Assembly (NCBI GenBank): GCA_039621445.1
Contig: CP154954.1
Span: forward strand, 74,739,200-74,803,199
Direction of reading: 5' to 3'
Length of the DNA: 64,000 nucleotides
From: Euglena gracilis
Taxonomy: Eukaryota; Euglenida; Euglenophyceae; Euglenales
This document shows positions 10,035 to 22,012 of the stretch, in pieces; positions within the stretch are counted from its first letter, which is position 1, and each line of letters opens with the position of its first letter. A program made the translations under genes and the position numbers. The notes beneath the pieces were generated by a model that did no database searches, had not been told where the DNA came from, and was given only the letters and a program-made list of their open reading frames with translations.

Positions 10035-12660
10035 AGTGGCCAGCCCCTCAGGCTTCAATGGTGGGGAATCTGGCTGTTGAATTTGGCTGTTGGGGTGGGG
10101 CTGATTCTAAACACCCTCCCCGTCCAAAGGTAATGGCATTGGCATTGTCATACAAATGTGCCATTAACAGAAACACACCCTCACCAAAAGGTACTTCCCT
10201 TCTGCGAAGAAGTGCGCTGTTGCCATCGGAAGGGGTGGAGTCGTCAACAGCACACTGTGTTGCTGCAGGTGATGAGCAGCTGTGGATTGAAATCCCCTCC
10301 CACCAATCTCCCACTAAACAAATCGACGATTGGCCATTTCGTCACCACCTTGCACAAACGTCAAGTTGTGTCTAGAAATTTACACAAACTCGAACGCAAT
10401 ATTTTGGCAATTGCAGCCATTTGGCGGGGTATTTACCATTCTTGGCCGTTTTTGTGCCTTTTTTGAGGGGAAAAAAGCAAAATAAATTCACAGAGCCACT
10501 CCCATAGTTGTAAACCTAACATTGTATCCAAAACGAGCAGAGGGTGGCAATCGCATTGTGGGTGGACAAGCCCGGTCTCTGGGCATGGAAGGAGACAAGA
10601 CAAGGAAAAAGTCATGTTTCATCGCTGTGGCAAAATATTCACCCAGCCTTCAAACCAACGAAATAAACAAAAAAAAACATTTTCAAAAAAATGACCCCCA
10701 GACGAAGTTCGACCTGGTTGCGCCTGCTCATCAGCCAACGAGTGCCCGCCAATCACGAAGCGAACGTACATGAATGTGCGGAGGCTGGTCCCCCGTGTTT
10801 AAGGCGGGAACCAGTGCCTCCACATATGACGTAACTTCTGAAAACCGACGAAAAAAATGAAAGTTTCAACGGCAGCGGCCCCATATATACTCGGCCTTGA
10901 TCCACTGGGGTGTTCAGGTAAGTGCGCAGAACCTCGAAATATCCCCCCTTCCAGTGGTGCATACTTCGTAAATACTAATAATAATAATTGCGTACTTCCA
11001 AAATATTGGAAAAACACGAGTGTGGTGCTATGCGCATGCATCGCAAAAAGGGTTTTCCGCTTCATTTTGGGGTCCGTTGTTCAGTTAGAAGGCGTTAGAG
11101 TGTAACAATCAGCCATGCCAAAATCAATATCATCCTTTTCAAGATTTCCTGATGGAAGGACGCAAGCAAACCTGCTTGCTGGGAAGACGACCGTGACAAA
11201 TATGTCAGAACCAGGGGTGGTGCACAGGGGGTAACTCCACGGCTCAGCGAAAATACTGTCTGTGATCTGATCCATTTTTTTGACCAGGTTTTTGGCCATT
11301 TTTTGCCCCATTTTGGGCCAAAAAAAGCACAATTTTCAAAAAATCTTGAAAAAAGGAGCAAAAAGGAAGAAAAATTTTCCAACTCCAAACAAAGCCATTA
11401 TAATGCCCTATATGAGCAGGTTTCGGTTTTCCCGTAACTCCTCATTTGGCCCAAGGTATGGCCATATTTAGGCCAGCTTTGGACCTTTTTTGTGACCAGA
11501 AAATCAGAAGATGCGAAATATCTCCAAAATGCAGCAAAAGCAAAATGTTCCGACACCTAAAATTAGGCCTGTGAAACGCCCCATCCAAAGGTACTTTGAT
11601 TTTCCCAACAGTCCCCTGCCTGGCCCAAAGCAGCCATGCAGGCTTCCGGTCTGTCGTTTTCGGCAATGTTTGGGCCAAAAAAGCTATTTTCCATTTTTTT
11701 TTATCGGCCGGGCCGCCAGGCCAAGCTGGGCCGATGGCCCAGGCCAAGCTGGGCCGATGGCCGGTCCGCTTGGCCTGACCGAGCCGGGCCACCGGCCCAT
11801 TGCCAGGGCAGCTGGGGACGGCAGTTCTGGTTGCCTTTGAAGCGAAGAGGTCAGCGTAATCAAAACCTGGGGTAGGTTAGTACACCACTGAAACCAGAGG
11901 TGCCCCCAAGAGGGTTGATATTCAACGTGGATGATTTGGTGGCGCTGGAGTAGTGTATCGGAAAGCAAATAAAAAAATGAAAATATAAAAAATAATATTT
12001 TACTTTAGTCAGAAAATTCTATTCAGTTTAAACGTTCTTCAACAGAAATGCACAGAAATTACGGAGGAAAAAGCTGTTTGGAGAACCCGCGGAGAGGTTC
12101 CGCCTGCCGAAGAATCCCACCTGAAACGTTGGCGGCGACTCTCCCTGCAACGGGGGCCCAGACATGTCCGGTGACAGCGGTCGATGTGGCTCCTGGAATC
12201 CGCATGCAAAGCAATGCGAGACACAAGCCTGGAGTGGAGTGCGCCAAACCCGCCCGCACGTCATGCCAGCCACAAACGATACTTTACAAAAGTGGGTGGG
12301 GGGCGTGCAACAAGGTCCCTTAAATGATACAAAAGGTTAGGGTTGGCGTTAATTAATGCAAAAAAGATAAAAAAAATGCAAAATTTTCAAGGTTTTGGAT
12401 TTATGTCGAGAATCTAAATTATTCAATATCCACCCTGATTGTGACTGGGGTCCAAAAAAAGACAAAAAACGTTTTAACACAACAGAAGGAAAAATGGGCA
12501 AAATCTTCCAAAGGTAAATCATCTGCCAGCAAGAAGCAAAAAAAACCCCTGAAAAGCAACACACACGCGGTCCTTTCCTTAGCAGACGTTTCTTGTGCGT
12601 TTTTGGTACCAGGGTTTATGGTAAGGGGGGCACAAACAGAAGTAAATTTACAAAATCCGG
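10035..12660. other. Non-coding stretch upstream of cyclase exon A
   Basis: Holds a diverged copy of the 4720-5335 repeat (11420-11700), a GGGCCGATGGCC duplication at 11715-11775, and a GC-richer island at 12120-12205 (minus strand, TTCCAG acceptor and TTTCAG/GTGGGA donor, frames VTGHVWAPVAGRVAANVS or PLSPDMSGPPLQGESPPTF) that could be a short exon. The expected first strand of the cyclase domain was not identified with confidence. Confidence 0.45.
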
Positions 12661-12794
12661 TGGGGCACCCACTGGGAAACTGTCTCCGTACAAAGCAGCG
12701 AGTACAGAGGTGAGAGACAGGTCAAGTAAGCAGGTGCAGAGGGGAGAGGACAGTTTCCCGGGGACAACAGTTTCAACAGTTTCCCGGCGGGGAG

Positions 12795-13195
12795 GTACCT
12801 CCCCCCCCCTTGTCTAAGCACCGGAAAAGATGGGTAAGAACCGGGGGGGGGGTGCTTATTTTGCCAAAATATGGGTAAGAACCAGGGGGGTGGTGCTTAG
12901 ACAAGGGGGAAAAATCTGAATGCAAAAAAAATCCGGCGCTTCGCGCCGAAAAGGAAAAATTCCCCTTATTTTGGAGGTCCACTGTTGAACTTACACACAG
13001 TGGGATGCAGAAATCAGCAATACCTCACCAAATCAGGTCTCAGAAGTTGCAGAAATTTCGAAATTTTTTGAGAAATTTCCCTTAAAAATGCACACAAAAT
13101 TAACCTCTCCGTGACGATGACCTTTAAAAAGATGGGTAAGAACCGGGGGGGGTGGTGCTTAGACAAGGGTGGTGCTTAGACAAGGGGGGGGGAGA
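12795..13195. mobile_element. C-run/G-run TIR element, 'TCTAAGCACC' family, copy 1
   Basis: Left end TACCTCCCCCCCC then TTGTCTAAGCACC; right end GGTGCTTAGACAAG then a G-run and AGAGGTA. The interior shares most of its sequence with 19674-20055, including the GGCGCTTCGCGCC hairpin. Confidence 0.8.
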
Positions 13196-13226
13196 GGTAG
13201 GTGTGAGTCACCACATTCCTCCCCAG

Positions 13227-13348
13227 TCACGTCCCGCAACAGGTGCCCGGGAGGCATCGTCGGAACCGCCAACGTGGACCTGTCTGCCCTGACCGAGGGG
13301 GTCACCACAGATGGCCCCTCCAACTGTGGCGACTGTGGTGTGTACAGC
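13227..13348 (+). CDS. Plus-strand exon, unassigned
   Basis: A strong acceptor (CACATTCCTCCCCAG) precedes a frame reading GIVGTANVDLSALTEGVTTD, then GPSNCGDCGVYS, with nearly all codons ending in G or C. The 3' border is set where CTGCAGGA (a CTG+CAG pattern) begins; a GTGTAC donor 9 bases earlier is the alternative. The product is unknown. The orientation is opposite to the PBP/SAM/cyclase exons, so this belongs to another gene. Confidence 0.45.
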
Positions 13349-13502
13349 CTGCAGGAAAAGCACGGGTGCGACGCACGCCAACGCATCGACAGCACGTGGT
13401 GTGTTCGCATGATACTTTTCACGACACCTGCACCTCTGAGACTCAAGAAAGCCCTTGCGTGACAACTGCGCAAATACAAATATACCAAACATCCCAGGAT
13501 AA

Positions 13503-13872
13503 ACAATACCCCCCGGGGTATTATTTTTTCGCTTGAAGTCCCGGCCTAAGGGGGTGGGTATTATTTGGGGGTATTATTTTTCCAAAATTTTCGAAATTTT
13601 TCGAAGTCCCGTAGGACCCAAAATAGCACCCAAAACCCCCTTTGGGGTCATTTTTGATATTTCTTGTGAAATTTACCATTTATTAGAGGTCAGATGGTCC
13701 AGAAAAATAGATTTTTTTCGCATTTTTTTTGTCAGAAATTGTGATTTTTACCTACGTTTTCAGGTCAAAAATACAGGCCTTCGGCCCGAACCCGGGGGGG
13801 GGGGTATAATTTCGGTGGCCGAAGTCGGACCCCAATGGGGGGGGTATTATTTGGGGGGGTACTATTTGGGGG
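13503..13872. mobile_element. C-run/G-run TIR element, 'GGTATTATT' family, copy 1
   Basis: Left end TACCCCCCGGGGTATTATT, right end with repeated TATTTGGGGGG. The core (AAGTCCCGGCC..., TTTTCAGGTCAAAAAT) is shared with 37815-38209. Confidence 0.75.
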
Positions 13873-13974
13873 GTGGGCTAACGCCTTGACAAAACGGAGC
13901 TTTCTCGACCTCCGGTGCCGACAGCGCAGGATTGCCTGGCATTCCATCCCCCCCAGGGAAAAGCAGGCACATCA

Positions 13975-14108
13975 CAATTGTGGGCAGAGGAGCCTTCGGT
14001 GTGCAGCTGCACCGCAGCGCGGTGGCTGGAGAATGCGCTGTAGACGGAGGCCGACGCCGTTGAGCCGGTCGGGGGGCAGACGGTCCCTCCCGAGATGCCG
14101 AGGCTGCT
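13975..14108 (-). CDS. Possible minus-strand exon (or a plus-strand one)
   Basis: After ACAAGCAG the minus strand reads LGISGGTVCPPTGSTASASV, then YSAFSSHRAAVQLHTEGS, with high GC3. The plus strand of the same bases, after GAAAAGCAG, reads HITIVGRGAFGVQLHRSAV and GECA before a GTAGAC. That resembles a kinase glycine-rich loop. Codon bias favours the minus strand. No domain is assigned. Confidence 0.35.
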
Positions 14109-14317
14109 TGTGCTGAGACACTACACTCTGCCCAACCAGAAACGGGAAAAGGACGAAGAGATGGGCCCCGGCAGAGGTTTTTGTTTTAGCACTTGGTGGA
14201 GTGGGGGGTCCGGTTCGGACCCACCAACCCACCCTGGGGGGGGGGGAGGCTTCCAGGGTTCCTTCCATCTATTCTTGATGGAGGGCGAGATTCAACACAA
14301 ACAAATGGAATATGTGT

Positions 14318-15060
14318 ACATACATACATACAGACATACATCCAACCATCCATGTACATACAAACATACATACATACATACATACATACATACATACATA
14401 CATACATACATACATACATACATACATACATACATACATACATACATACATACATACATACATACATACATACATGCATACATACATACATACATACATA
14501 CATGCATACATACATACATACATACATACATACATACATACATACATGCACACATACATACATGCACACATACATACATACATACATACATACATACATA
14601 CATACATACATACATACATACATACATACATACATACATACATACATACATACATACATACATACATACATACATACATACATACATACATACATACATA
14701 CATACATACATACATACATACATACATACACATACATACATACATACATACATACATACATACATACATACATACATACATACATACATACATACATACA
14801 TACATACATACATACATACATACATACATACAAACATACATACATACATACATGCATACATACATGCATACATACATACATACATACAGACATACATATA
14901 GACATACATACATACATACATACATACATACATACATACATACATACATACATACATACATACATACATACATACATACATACATACATACATACATACA
15001 TACATACATACATACATACATACATACATACATACATACATACATGCATGCATGCATGCA
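14318..15060. repeat. (CATA)n microsatellite, ~730 bp
   Basis: Tetranucleotide array with rare variants (CATG, CACA, CAGA, CAAA). All long frames through it on either strand are artefacts of a period-4 repeat with no stop. Confidence 0.98.
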
Positions 15061-15085
15061 TGCATTCATGCCTGCATGCATGCAT

Positions 15086-15089
15086 ACAT

Positions 15090-15154
<65 letters not shown>

Positions 15155-15166
15155 TAGACAGACATA
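15086..15166. repeat. (CAGA)n microsatellite
   Basis: Follows the CATA array after a short CATG stretch; about 18 units. Confidence 0.95.
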
Positions 15167-15428
15167 TGTATGTGTATATATTTGATACATGTAGTTTATA
15201 TGCCGCAAATATGATTTTCCATAATCAGTCATGTAAATGATTAATTAAATGAGCAAATTATTCAAAATAATTTTCCCCTTGCTGTTCGCTTTTACAACTT
15301 TTAGTATTTTACAAAGTTTGCATCCACTGGACAACCTCCTCTCCCTGGAGCAAAGGTTTTCAAATCAAGGCAGCACGGCAATTAACAGAAAGAAGGCCTC
15401 CTGGTTCGAGCGTCGTCCGCGCAGGGAC

Positions 15429-15513
15429 GAGGCTGGTGTGACTGCTCTCTCGGAAGCACATCCTGCTTCTTGGCCGCCTGCAGCTGAGCCACCAGCTGGT
15501 CCGGGATGAACGG
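15429..15513 (-). CDS. SAM-domain gene, exon 6
   Basis: Follows a very good acceptor (CCTCCCACCCCAG) and reads PFIPDQLVAQLQAAKKQDVL, then PREQSHQPR. Its phase agrees with exon 5. The donor is uncertain (GTCCCT assumed). Exons beyond it could lie at 14.1 kb or further; I could not fix the 3' end of this gene. Confidence 0.5.
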
Positions 15514-16298
15514 CTGGGGTGGGAGGGTGGGTTCTCAAAAAAATAGCAACTGTGACTAACACTGGAACAAAGTGGGGGAACAGAAACTCAACATCCACAA
15601 AATACGTCTCGACTAACTCAACACTTCTGGCCTTTGGCAGACAGCCGTAAGCCAATGTTGGAAAACCTCCCAATTCTAAAAATTTGGAATTCTTTTTGTT
15701 TTGCTGTGAAATTTATTTGACTGTGCAAAAACTGATGCGAATATTAGAGTTATCAGGTTTTCGACCCTTGATTCCTATTTGTGATTATTTGTGCACATTC
15801 ATGATTGCCAATGTTAGCAAAAAATTGCCCCCTTCTTCATGCACAAAACAGCAATACACACTAGGAAGACAATGGATTTCTGCAACATTTTATGTGCCTT
15901 GTAAACGTACCAAATGGGTCGTTGGGGGGAAATAAACAGAACTGAAACTGCCAAAGTTTATGAGATGCTTCATTCCCGAATGACTAAGATTTTGACCAAG
16001 TTGTATGAAATTTTGTTGACCTTTTCAGGACATTATCGGCCTTCTTTTGGGCGGTCTGGAAAATTTTTGGAACATAGCTTGTTGACTAACTTGCAGTTCC
16101 CCGCGGGGCTCCATTCCTCCAACCTTCTCCTTTGCTGGGACACCAACTCGACTCAAGCCAGCCCCCCGCCTGACATCCACCAGTAACGCCACAATCAGGC
16201 TTCTTTTCAGCCCAGTCCGGGACCCCCCCTCCCAGAGAGGCCCAGCAACGGGGGGGGGGGGGGGGAGGGCTTTCCAATTAAAAAAAAGGCCTGATTAC

Positions 16299-16447
16299 GA
16301 TGCGCCGAAAGGCAAGCTGGATCTTGGTGGGTTTGGCGAGGTCGGAAAGCCATGACACAGCCTCCAGGTCAAAGCACGCGATGGCCTCGGCGCAGTCCTC
16401 CGCCACCTTGACGTCGGACACCTGTTTCTGGAGGGCCTGCATGTGGG
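16299..16447 (-). CDS. SAM-domain gene, exon 5
   Basis: Reads HMQALQKQVSDVKVAEDCAE and AIACFDLEAVSWLSDLAKPT, then IQLAFRRI. Clearly coding (high GC3, no ATG needed), helical, and in phase with exon 4 through CCCTGCAG and with exon 6 through a GTAATC donor. No family is recognised with confidence. Confidence 0.6.
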
Positions 16448-16964
16448 CTGCAGGGCCCCTACGGTTCGGGGATGCCTAATTTGGGAGATGAAAAAAATTA
16501 GGCATAGCAGCGTGATACAAGTAGGGTTACAGGTTTTTTTTTAATAAAAGGGTTGCCAAGCATTTTAGCAGAAGTGGTTATCACGTCCACAATGCGTGTG
16601 GGGGTGAGCAAATCTGGTTTCTTGCTCAGAAACTCATCGACTTCATCTGCACGTCCTCCTTTTCATTTTCTCTTGCCCAGACAGCAAACGAGGGGAAAAT
16701 AACATTTGAATAACAAGTATTGGCGGACCCAGCTCAGGGCTCCAAGTGAATGTTGCTCCAACCCAGGTAATTTGGTGACGCAAACACATTGGCAAAGCAT
16801 TGATGTGAAACAATTTTAAATTTATGTAAATTAATTTTTCTGACATATGTCCCACAAGGAAAAACCTGAGCAGGAGTAAATTGGAATCATTCTGATGAGA
16901 ATTTGTGAAATTGGGAAGGGAAAATAGCGCAGACAAAATGGTGGCATTGGCGCAAAAAGCATAC

Positions 16965-17102
16965 CGGGGGGGGAAAAAACCTGACCGGGAACAATTGCCG
17001 ACGGGAAAAATTCTGCCGGGAAAAATATTGGACGAATCCTTAAAATGCCGGGAAAAATCCTGAACGCTCGCTTAAACCAGGTGGGAAAAAATATTGGACA
17101 GC
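16965..17102. repeat. 'GCCGGGAAAAATCCTGGAC' dispersed repeat
   Basis: Units of ~35 bp with CCGGGAAAAAT(C/A)(C/T)TGGACG. Other copies at 18685-18805, 53220-53360 and 53560-53640. Confidence 0.7.
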
Positions 17103-17504
17103 TAAAAAAAAAACCGCAAAGGTTCTGCGCCGACCAGCAATTGAATGAGAATGCATGGCTGCGCTTGGTGAAACCAAAAAAAAGCGTACATTCCGCTGGG
17201 TTGGTAAAACCGCCGTGTTGACAGACACGAAGCGGTTCTGGTGCACATGGTCTTTTTGGGGCGGAGTGCATGCTGTGGGTTAATGCACGCTTCAAAGGGG
17301 TTTGGGGTGGTTGGGAAAGACAGCTTCCTGGCAGGGTTGTTTTTTTTCTGTCCCTTGGGCTTTGATTGCAAGCAGACAAAAAAAATGCAATTTGCAAAAA
17401 AAAATTGAATTTTTTTTTGCAAAGAACAGGTGTGCAACACTCACGTGAATATCAAATGACAGCCAATTGTGGAATTGGATGTTTTCCACACAAAAAAAAA
17501 ACAC

Positions 17505-17646
17505 TCCTGCCTGCCTTCTTTGCCTCATCTGCAAGACAATGGGCCACGCCAAGGGGGAGCCCAAGGTTACGCAAGACGGCAATTGGAATCACAGCCAACT
17601 CACGCAAACGGGTGATACCATTGTCGGCAAGGACAGAAATATATTG
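17505..17646 (-). CDS. SAM-domain gene, exon 4: SAM-like helical bundle
   Basis: Reads QYISVLADNGITRLRELAVI, then LRNLGLPLGVAHCLADEAKK. This matches the second half of sterile-alpha-motif domains ('Y...F..N.I....L..L....L..LGI..G.R..I...I'). The stretch just upstream (VEVYVAGLRAIML) is in the same frame and may be more of the domain if an earlier acceptor is used. SAM domains mediate oligomerisation or partner binding. The donor GTGTTT leaves one base that joins exon 5 in frame. Confidence 0.6.
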
Positions 17647-17878
17647 CTGGTAAGACCCTCGCAGCATGATGGCGCGCAAGCCAGCCACATATACTTCCAC
17701 ATTTTTTGCCCCCCAGAAAAACCTGCCGCAAATGCTTAAGAATGACTGGTCAGCGGCATTCTGTCTCAAACACCGAGCTTCCCCATTTGTTGGCAAAAAA
17801 AAAACACAAACACCTGCTGTCATACCCAAAGAAAACGCTTTCAGTACATTTGAAAAAGTAACGTTCCTATGAATGCAC

Positions 17879-17980
17879 AGCTTCAGAATGAGTGTCCCCA
17901 ATTTGAATGCGGAAATATTTGCCCAGGACTTTGTTGGCGTTGTCCTGCTTCCCAGTTGCGGTCAATGCCTTTTGGATGGC
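17879..17980 (-). CDS. SAM-domain gene, exon 3
   Basis: Reads AIQKALTATGKQDNANKVLG then KYFRIQIGDTHSEA. The acceptor TTTCAACAG is strong. The frame meets a stop three codons after a GTGCATTC donor. Phase 0 at both ends agrees with exons 2 and 4. Probably an amphipathic helical region; no family recognised. Confidence 0.5.
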
Positions 17981-18075
17981 CTGTTGAAACAGAAATCAGA
18001 AACCATTTCGCCATCCATATCAAAAATGGGGGTGGCAGTGGCTTGCCTTTTCTCGTTCTGGTTGGCCAAAGAAAC

Positions 18076-18159
18076 CATTTCAGCATATTTTATCTCATAT
18101 GACCCCTTTTGCAGTGGACAATAATGCAATGGTGTCTCATCAGCAGCCATGATGGCCAT
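18076..18159 (-). CDS. SAM-domain gene, exon 2
   Basis: Starts after CCAAAG and reads MAIMAADETPLHYCPLQ, then SYEIKYAEM, continuing exon 1 in phase 0. A 95-bp GT-AG intron (GTTTCTTTGG...TTTCAACAG) follows. The 12-mer GAAATGGTTTCT occurs twice in this stretch; using the second copy would leave a 23-bp intron and add 24 residues, so alternative donors are possible. Confidence 0.5.
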
Positions 18160-18371
18160 CTTTGGAAGAGTGAAATCAGGCCTTTTCCGAAAGAAACAGG
18201 CAAACGGGCAAACAGGCAAACAGGCAACCACTGGGGATGGGCGACAGGCTGGAGCACACACCACTTGGGAATGGGAAATCCGTGGATGCAAAAGCCCCCC
18301 GCCCACTGACGCAAAAAGCCTGGACACTTTCACCAGTTGGCAAACATCCCTCCGCGTACATAAGCACTCAC

Positions 18372-18530
18372 GATTTCCTTGCGCTCTTCGGGTGACCATT
18401 GATGGGATGGCTTGGCTGCCTTCGGCTTTGCCACAGCACGCCTGTCAATCACGGCCTTTGCAGTGGCTTTCAGAGCTTCTTGCACGGCTTCACCATCGAT
18501 GTCTTTTCGGGACTTCAGGAAATTCTCCAT
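18372..18530 (-). CDS. SAM-domain gene, exon 1 (initiator)
   Basis: ATG at 18530 with an in-frame TGA two codons upstream, so this is a true start. The 53 codons read MENFLKSRKDIDGEAVQEAL, then an Ala/Lys/Pro linker and QWSPEERKEI, and end at a textbook donor, ATC then GTGAGT. No signal peptide is seen, so the product should be cytosolic or nuclear. Codon bias is weaker than in the PBP and cyclase exons, which argues for a separate gene although the strand is the same. Confidence 0.65.
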
Positions 18531-19673
18531 ATGTCAGGGGAAAACTGAGGAAGAACCTGTGAAGAGCAGAGGCAGGAGGTACGACACCGATTCCTGGGAG
18601 GAAGAAATATTCCTGCTGCAAATCGGCGCGCAGCGCCGAAGATTTTTTTGGGGGGTCATTCACTGGAGGAAATTGGACTTTCCTTAAATCTGCCGGGAAA
18701 AATCCTGGACGGATCCTTAAAAAGGCGGGAAAAATCCTGGACAAAATTTCGTCCAGAATTTTTCCCACAACATTTTTTCCCGCACAAGTTTTTTCCCCCC
18801 CCCGGTACACATTTTTACGTGACTGGGGTTTATCGCCCCCCACAGGCATGCTCCAGGGTGTGTGTTGCGGACACAGTGATGCGTGTGTGTGTGTGTGTCA
18901 ACAACGCACCACACCTTTCCCAAAGCACCGTCCTCAAATGAAAAAAAAATATGATGGGTAATGTTCCGGAAAAGTGCCGGTGGGTGTCAGCGAAAGGGCA
19001 ACGGGAGGAAAATTGCCACCACTTGTATAAAGCCGTTGTCGCACACCACGAAACCTGGTGAAATACCCACGAAAGCCAACCAGCTCTCGGGCACACCCTT
19101 CTCATTGCAAATGTAATATGATTGGTTGCAAAGAATATTTTCAACGGGAATTCAGCCTCATCCAAGCGGGCAGGTAAAGAGAGCGCAAGCTCCCATGCCG
19201 TTCGTTGTTGAAAATGGGAAGACCTTGCAAACCCCCCCAAGGAAGTTACACACCAGGCCCAACCTGCCAAAAAGGTCTCAAAGAGATTTGTATCCTTGCT
19301 CTGTACCCGCCAACTTGGCTTCTCCGAAAATTTTTCATGATACAAGCGGGTGAAAAGATGCCAGCTGTAAATATTTGTGTTCGCGATTTCGGGGAGACGT
19401 GTATGCCATGTGGGCCTGGCTTCTTTTGAACTCGGAAGACCCTCTGGGGTGTGGGTGGGCAGCTGGCTGGTTCCAGAACGGGCATTTTTGGTCCTTTTTT
19501 GACCTCTTTTTGCGAGAATATTTTTGGACCAGCCCAGCTTTGCTGGACTGCGAAAACTTTATTACCACTCGCTCCCATGGGGGAAGGGGTCCGAAACCCG
19601 AAGCAGGCTGGAAAGAAGGTGTAGGCTGGCTGGCCCACCCTCCCGTGGTGGCCCCCTTAGATGCACTTTGGCT

Positions 19674-20055
19674 TACCCCCCCCCTTGTCTAAGCACCGGA
19701 AAAGATGGGTAAGAACCGGGGGGGTGGTGCTTATTTTGCCAAAATATGGGTAAGAACCAGGGGGGTGGTGCTTAGGCAAGGGGGAAAATTTTGACTGCAA
19801 AAAAATTCCGGCGCTTCGCACCGAAAAGGAAAAATGCCCCTTATTTTGGAGGTCCGCTGTTGAACTTACACACAGTGGGATGCAGAAATCAACAACAACT
19901 CACCAAATCAGGTCTTTCAAAATTTTTGAGAAATTTCCCTTAAAAATGCACACAAAATAAACCTCCCCGTGACGATGACCTTCAAAAAGATGGGTAAGAA
20001 CCGGGGGGGGGGTGCTTAGACAAGGGTGGTGCTTAGACAAGGGGGGGGGAGGTAA
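19674..20055. mobile_element. C-run/G-run TIR element, 'TCTAAGCACC' family, copy 2
   Basis: Same ends and interior as the copy at 12795-13195, flanked by TA on both sides (GCTTACCCCC and GGGGAGGTAAG). Differences are point changes and a ~30-bp deletion. Confidence 0.8.
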
Positions 20056-20059
20056 GAGA

Positions 20060-21600
20060 TTCCCTGTTTCCTGGGCGGGGGTGTGGCTTGAGCCGGCAAT
20101 TTCGGGGCAAAATTCCGATACATTGTGATTGCCTCCTGGTGACAAGCAAGGTTGCACAGCAGACATGCAGTGGGGAGTAAATAAGACCATATTCAGACGA
20201 GGGTGAAAAAAAAAATCAAAAATATACTTCAACCCGTATGAGGCAAATTTCATCAGTTTTATCGTGATTTTCTGTCAAAAATTTCAGAAAATATTCCAGT
20301 GGATATTCTAACAAGGGCAATCAAAATAGGCCAATTTTGGCTGGTTCCACATTGTACAGCATTTTGCAACTTCTCAAAAAAGAGCTCTCAAAATTCTCTT
20401 TAGCTGGGTACCTTTTTTTGAAAATTTAAAAAGCTCTGTTTTGTGCTTGGATGCAATATAACAATCCTGAAAATTATGAAATTCTGTGCAATCTCTGTAC
20501 TTTGTTTTTCCCCTTGTAAAAAGAGAGAACATTCTTACATGGTAACCTGATACATCCGAGGAGTCCTGGTCCCTCCTGGATTTCCGCGCATACCATAATC
20601 CAGGGATGGCGAAGAAGAACAACCCGCCAGCCACAATAAATGCAATGTTGATGGACGAAACACAGGGAGGTTCTTTCTCCAGTGTGTCTCAATTTTTCAG
20701 GCGAGCCGCACATCAAATTTTCGGAGCACAATGATACTGTGGCTGAGCAACGGTTTCGAGCGGCGGGACACACAAAACTGTTTTCGACACCTGTTGTTCA
20801 TCGGTACGCTGTCTGGCTCAAGCTGGCGCTGTCTGGCTCTGGCAAAGCCAAACTGCACCTGACTGGAACAAAATAAATTTCGGGAGACCCTACAAACCCC
20901 TGGGGGGTCCGCATCTCGGCTGGGGGTTGATGGCTGGACAAAAGGGTGCTCGCTGGCTGAACCACCCCCTGGGCAGGGGTCCCTCTGGCTCACCCCCACA
21001 TCCGACGACCCTATGTCTAACAACACCCCACCCCGGTCGGGATACTTTTTAGGAGGATTCTCAGGGATTGGCTTGAAAGTACACCCTTGTCTGATGCCAA
21101 TGTGCCGTCAGAGGACATAGAGAGTAAGCAGACCCGCCATGTGACACACAAATTGTTTCGCAGGAGAAGCCGCACACTTGGGGGGGACGGCCCGAACCAA
21201 ACCGCCATTGTGAGGAACCTGAGCCCCATGGGGGCGGGGGGCATGGAAGGCTGCCTCCCTGCCTGATTCATTTGCGGCACCGTCAGCTGCACGGCAGGAG
21301 AGGGCCGTTAAGGCCACCGCCACGGCCCCACCGGATGGAAAGAAGGGTGGCGCTCTCCCCAGGGACGTTGGTTTCAGCCAAGTTGGCGAACACCAACGGA
21401 GTGCCAACTCGGGGCAAGCCGACGGTTAACTTCCCACACAAGACGGGAGTCGACACGAACCCCCCCATTGAGGAATGCCATGAATAAAATACATGCAAAA
21501 AAATCAATCCATTTCCAAATTCAAATCCACTTTGTTGGGGAGGGGTAGGTACCTCCATGAGCATTACTTTGAGGAACTCGTCAACGATGGGCAGCAGTCA
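20060..21600. other. Mostly non-coding stretch
   Basis: Unique A/T-rich DNA to 20880. The 21290-21480 island has an open minus-strand frame (GGFVSTPVLCGKLTVGLP) with moderate codon bias and no clear borders; it may be an exon. Confidence 0.35.
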
Positions 21601-21623
21601 TCCAAACCATAGGAAACCTACCT

Positions 21624-21775
21624 GAGTGTTCAACTCCCTGAATTCTGAAGGGCAACCTGGCAACCAGATGGGGACGTGAATGCAGCATTTGCTGCCTGCA
21701 CCGTTGGAGAGCCCATGGCAGACAACTGCCGACGGGCCTCCAAATGGGTGAGGTGCGTCGGTTCGGGCAGGCTGT
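21624..21775 (-). CDS. Possible exon after the PBP domain, frame unsettled
   Basis: A moderately GC-rich island with an acceptor-like AAACAACAG at its start and a good donor (CACTCAG then GTAGGT) at its end. Two frames are open: one reads HLEARRQLSAMGSPTVQ, the other PIWLPGCPSEFRELNTQ. The first has better codon bias, the second runs to the donor. No domain is recognised. If real it would follow the PBP domain on the same strand. Confidence 0.35.
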
Positions 21776-22012
21776 TGTTTACCAATCCTGGTGGGGGGGG
21801 GGGCGTTCTTTCTCAGGGTGCCTTGGCTGTGCCTACCGCACGTTAGTGAGCACAACAAGGTAGTGATTTGCTTCTTTTAAAAAAACAATACGAGCATAAT
21901 AAATGGGCTGAACTTGAAACGAGCGTCATTTTGTGCCATGTGTGTGCGACGGTGAGCGAACCTCCCCAGAGGATCTAAAATCTGGGCTTGCTGGAAAACC
22001 CACCCCCAGTCC

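Noticed and set aside
11185-11206. 22-base micro-exon DIFVTVV as the first strand of the cyclase domain
   Set aside because: It fits the CTG/CAG rule (CTGGTTCT before, TCCCAGCA after) and the expected 'VTVVF' strand, but is too short to claim without transcript data.
14095-15232. Frames of up to 348 codons through the CATA array, on both strands
   Set aside because: Period-4 repeats without stop triplets give open frames in every phase. There is no codon bias and no borders.
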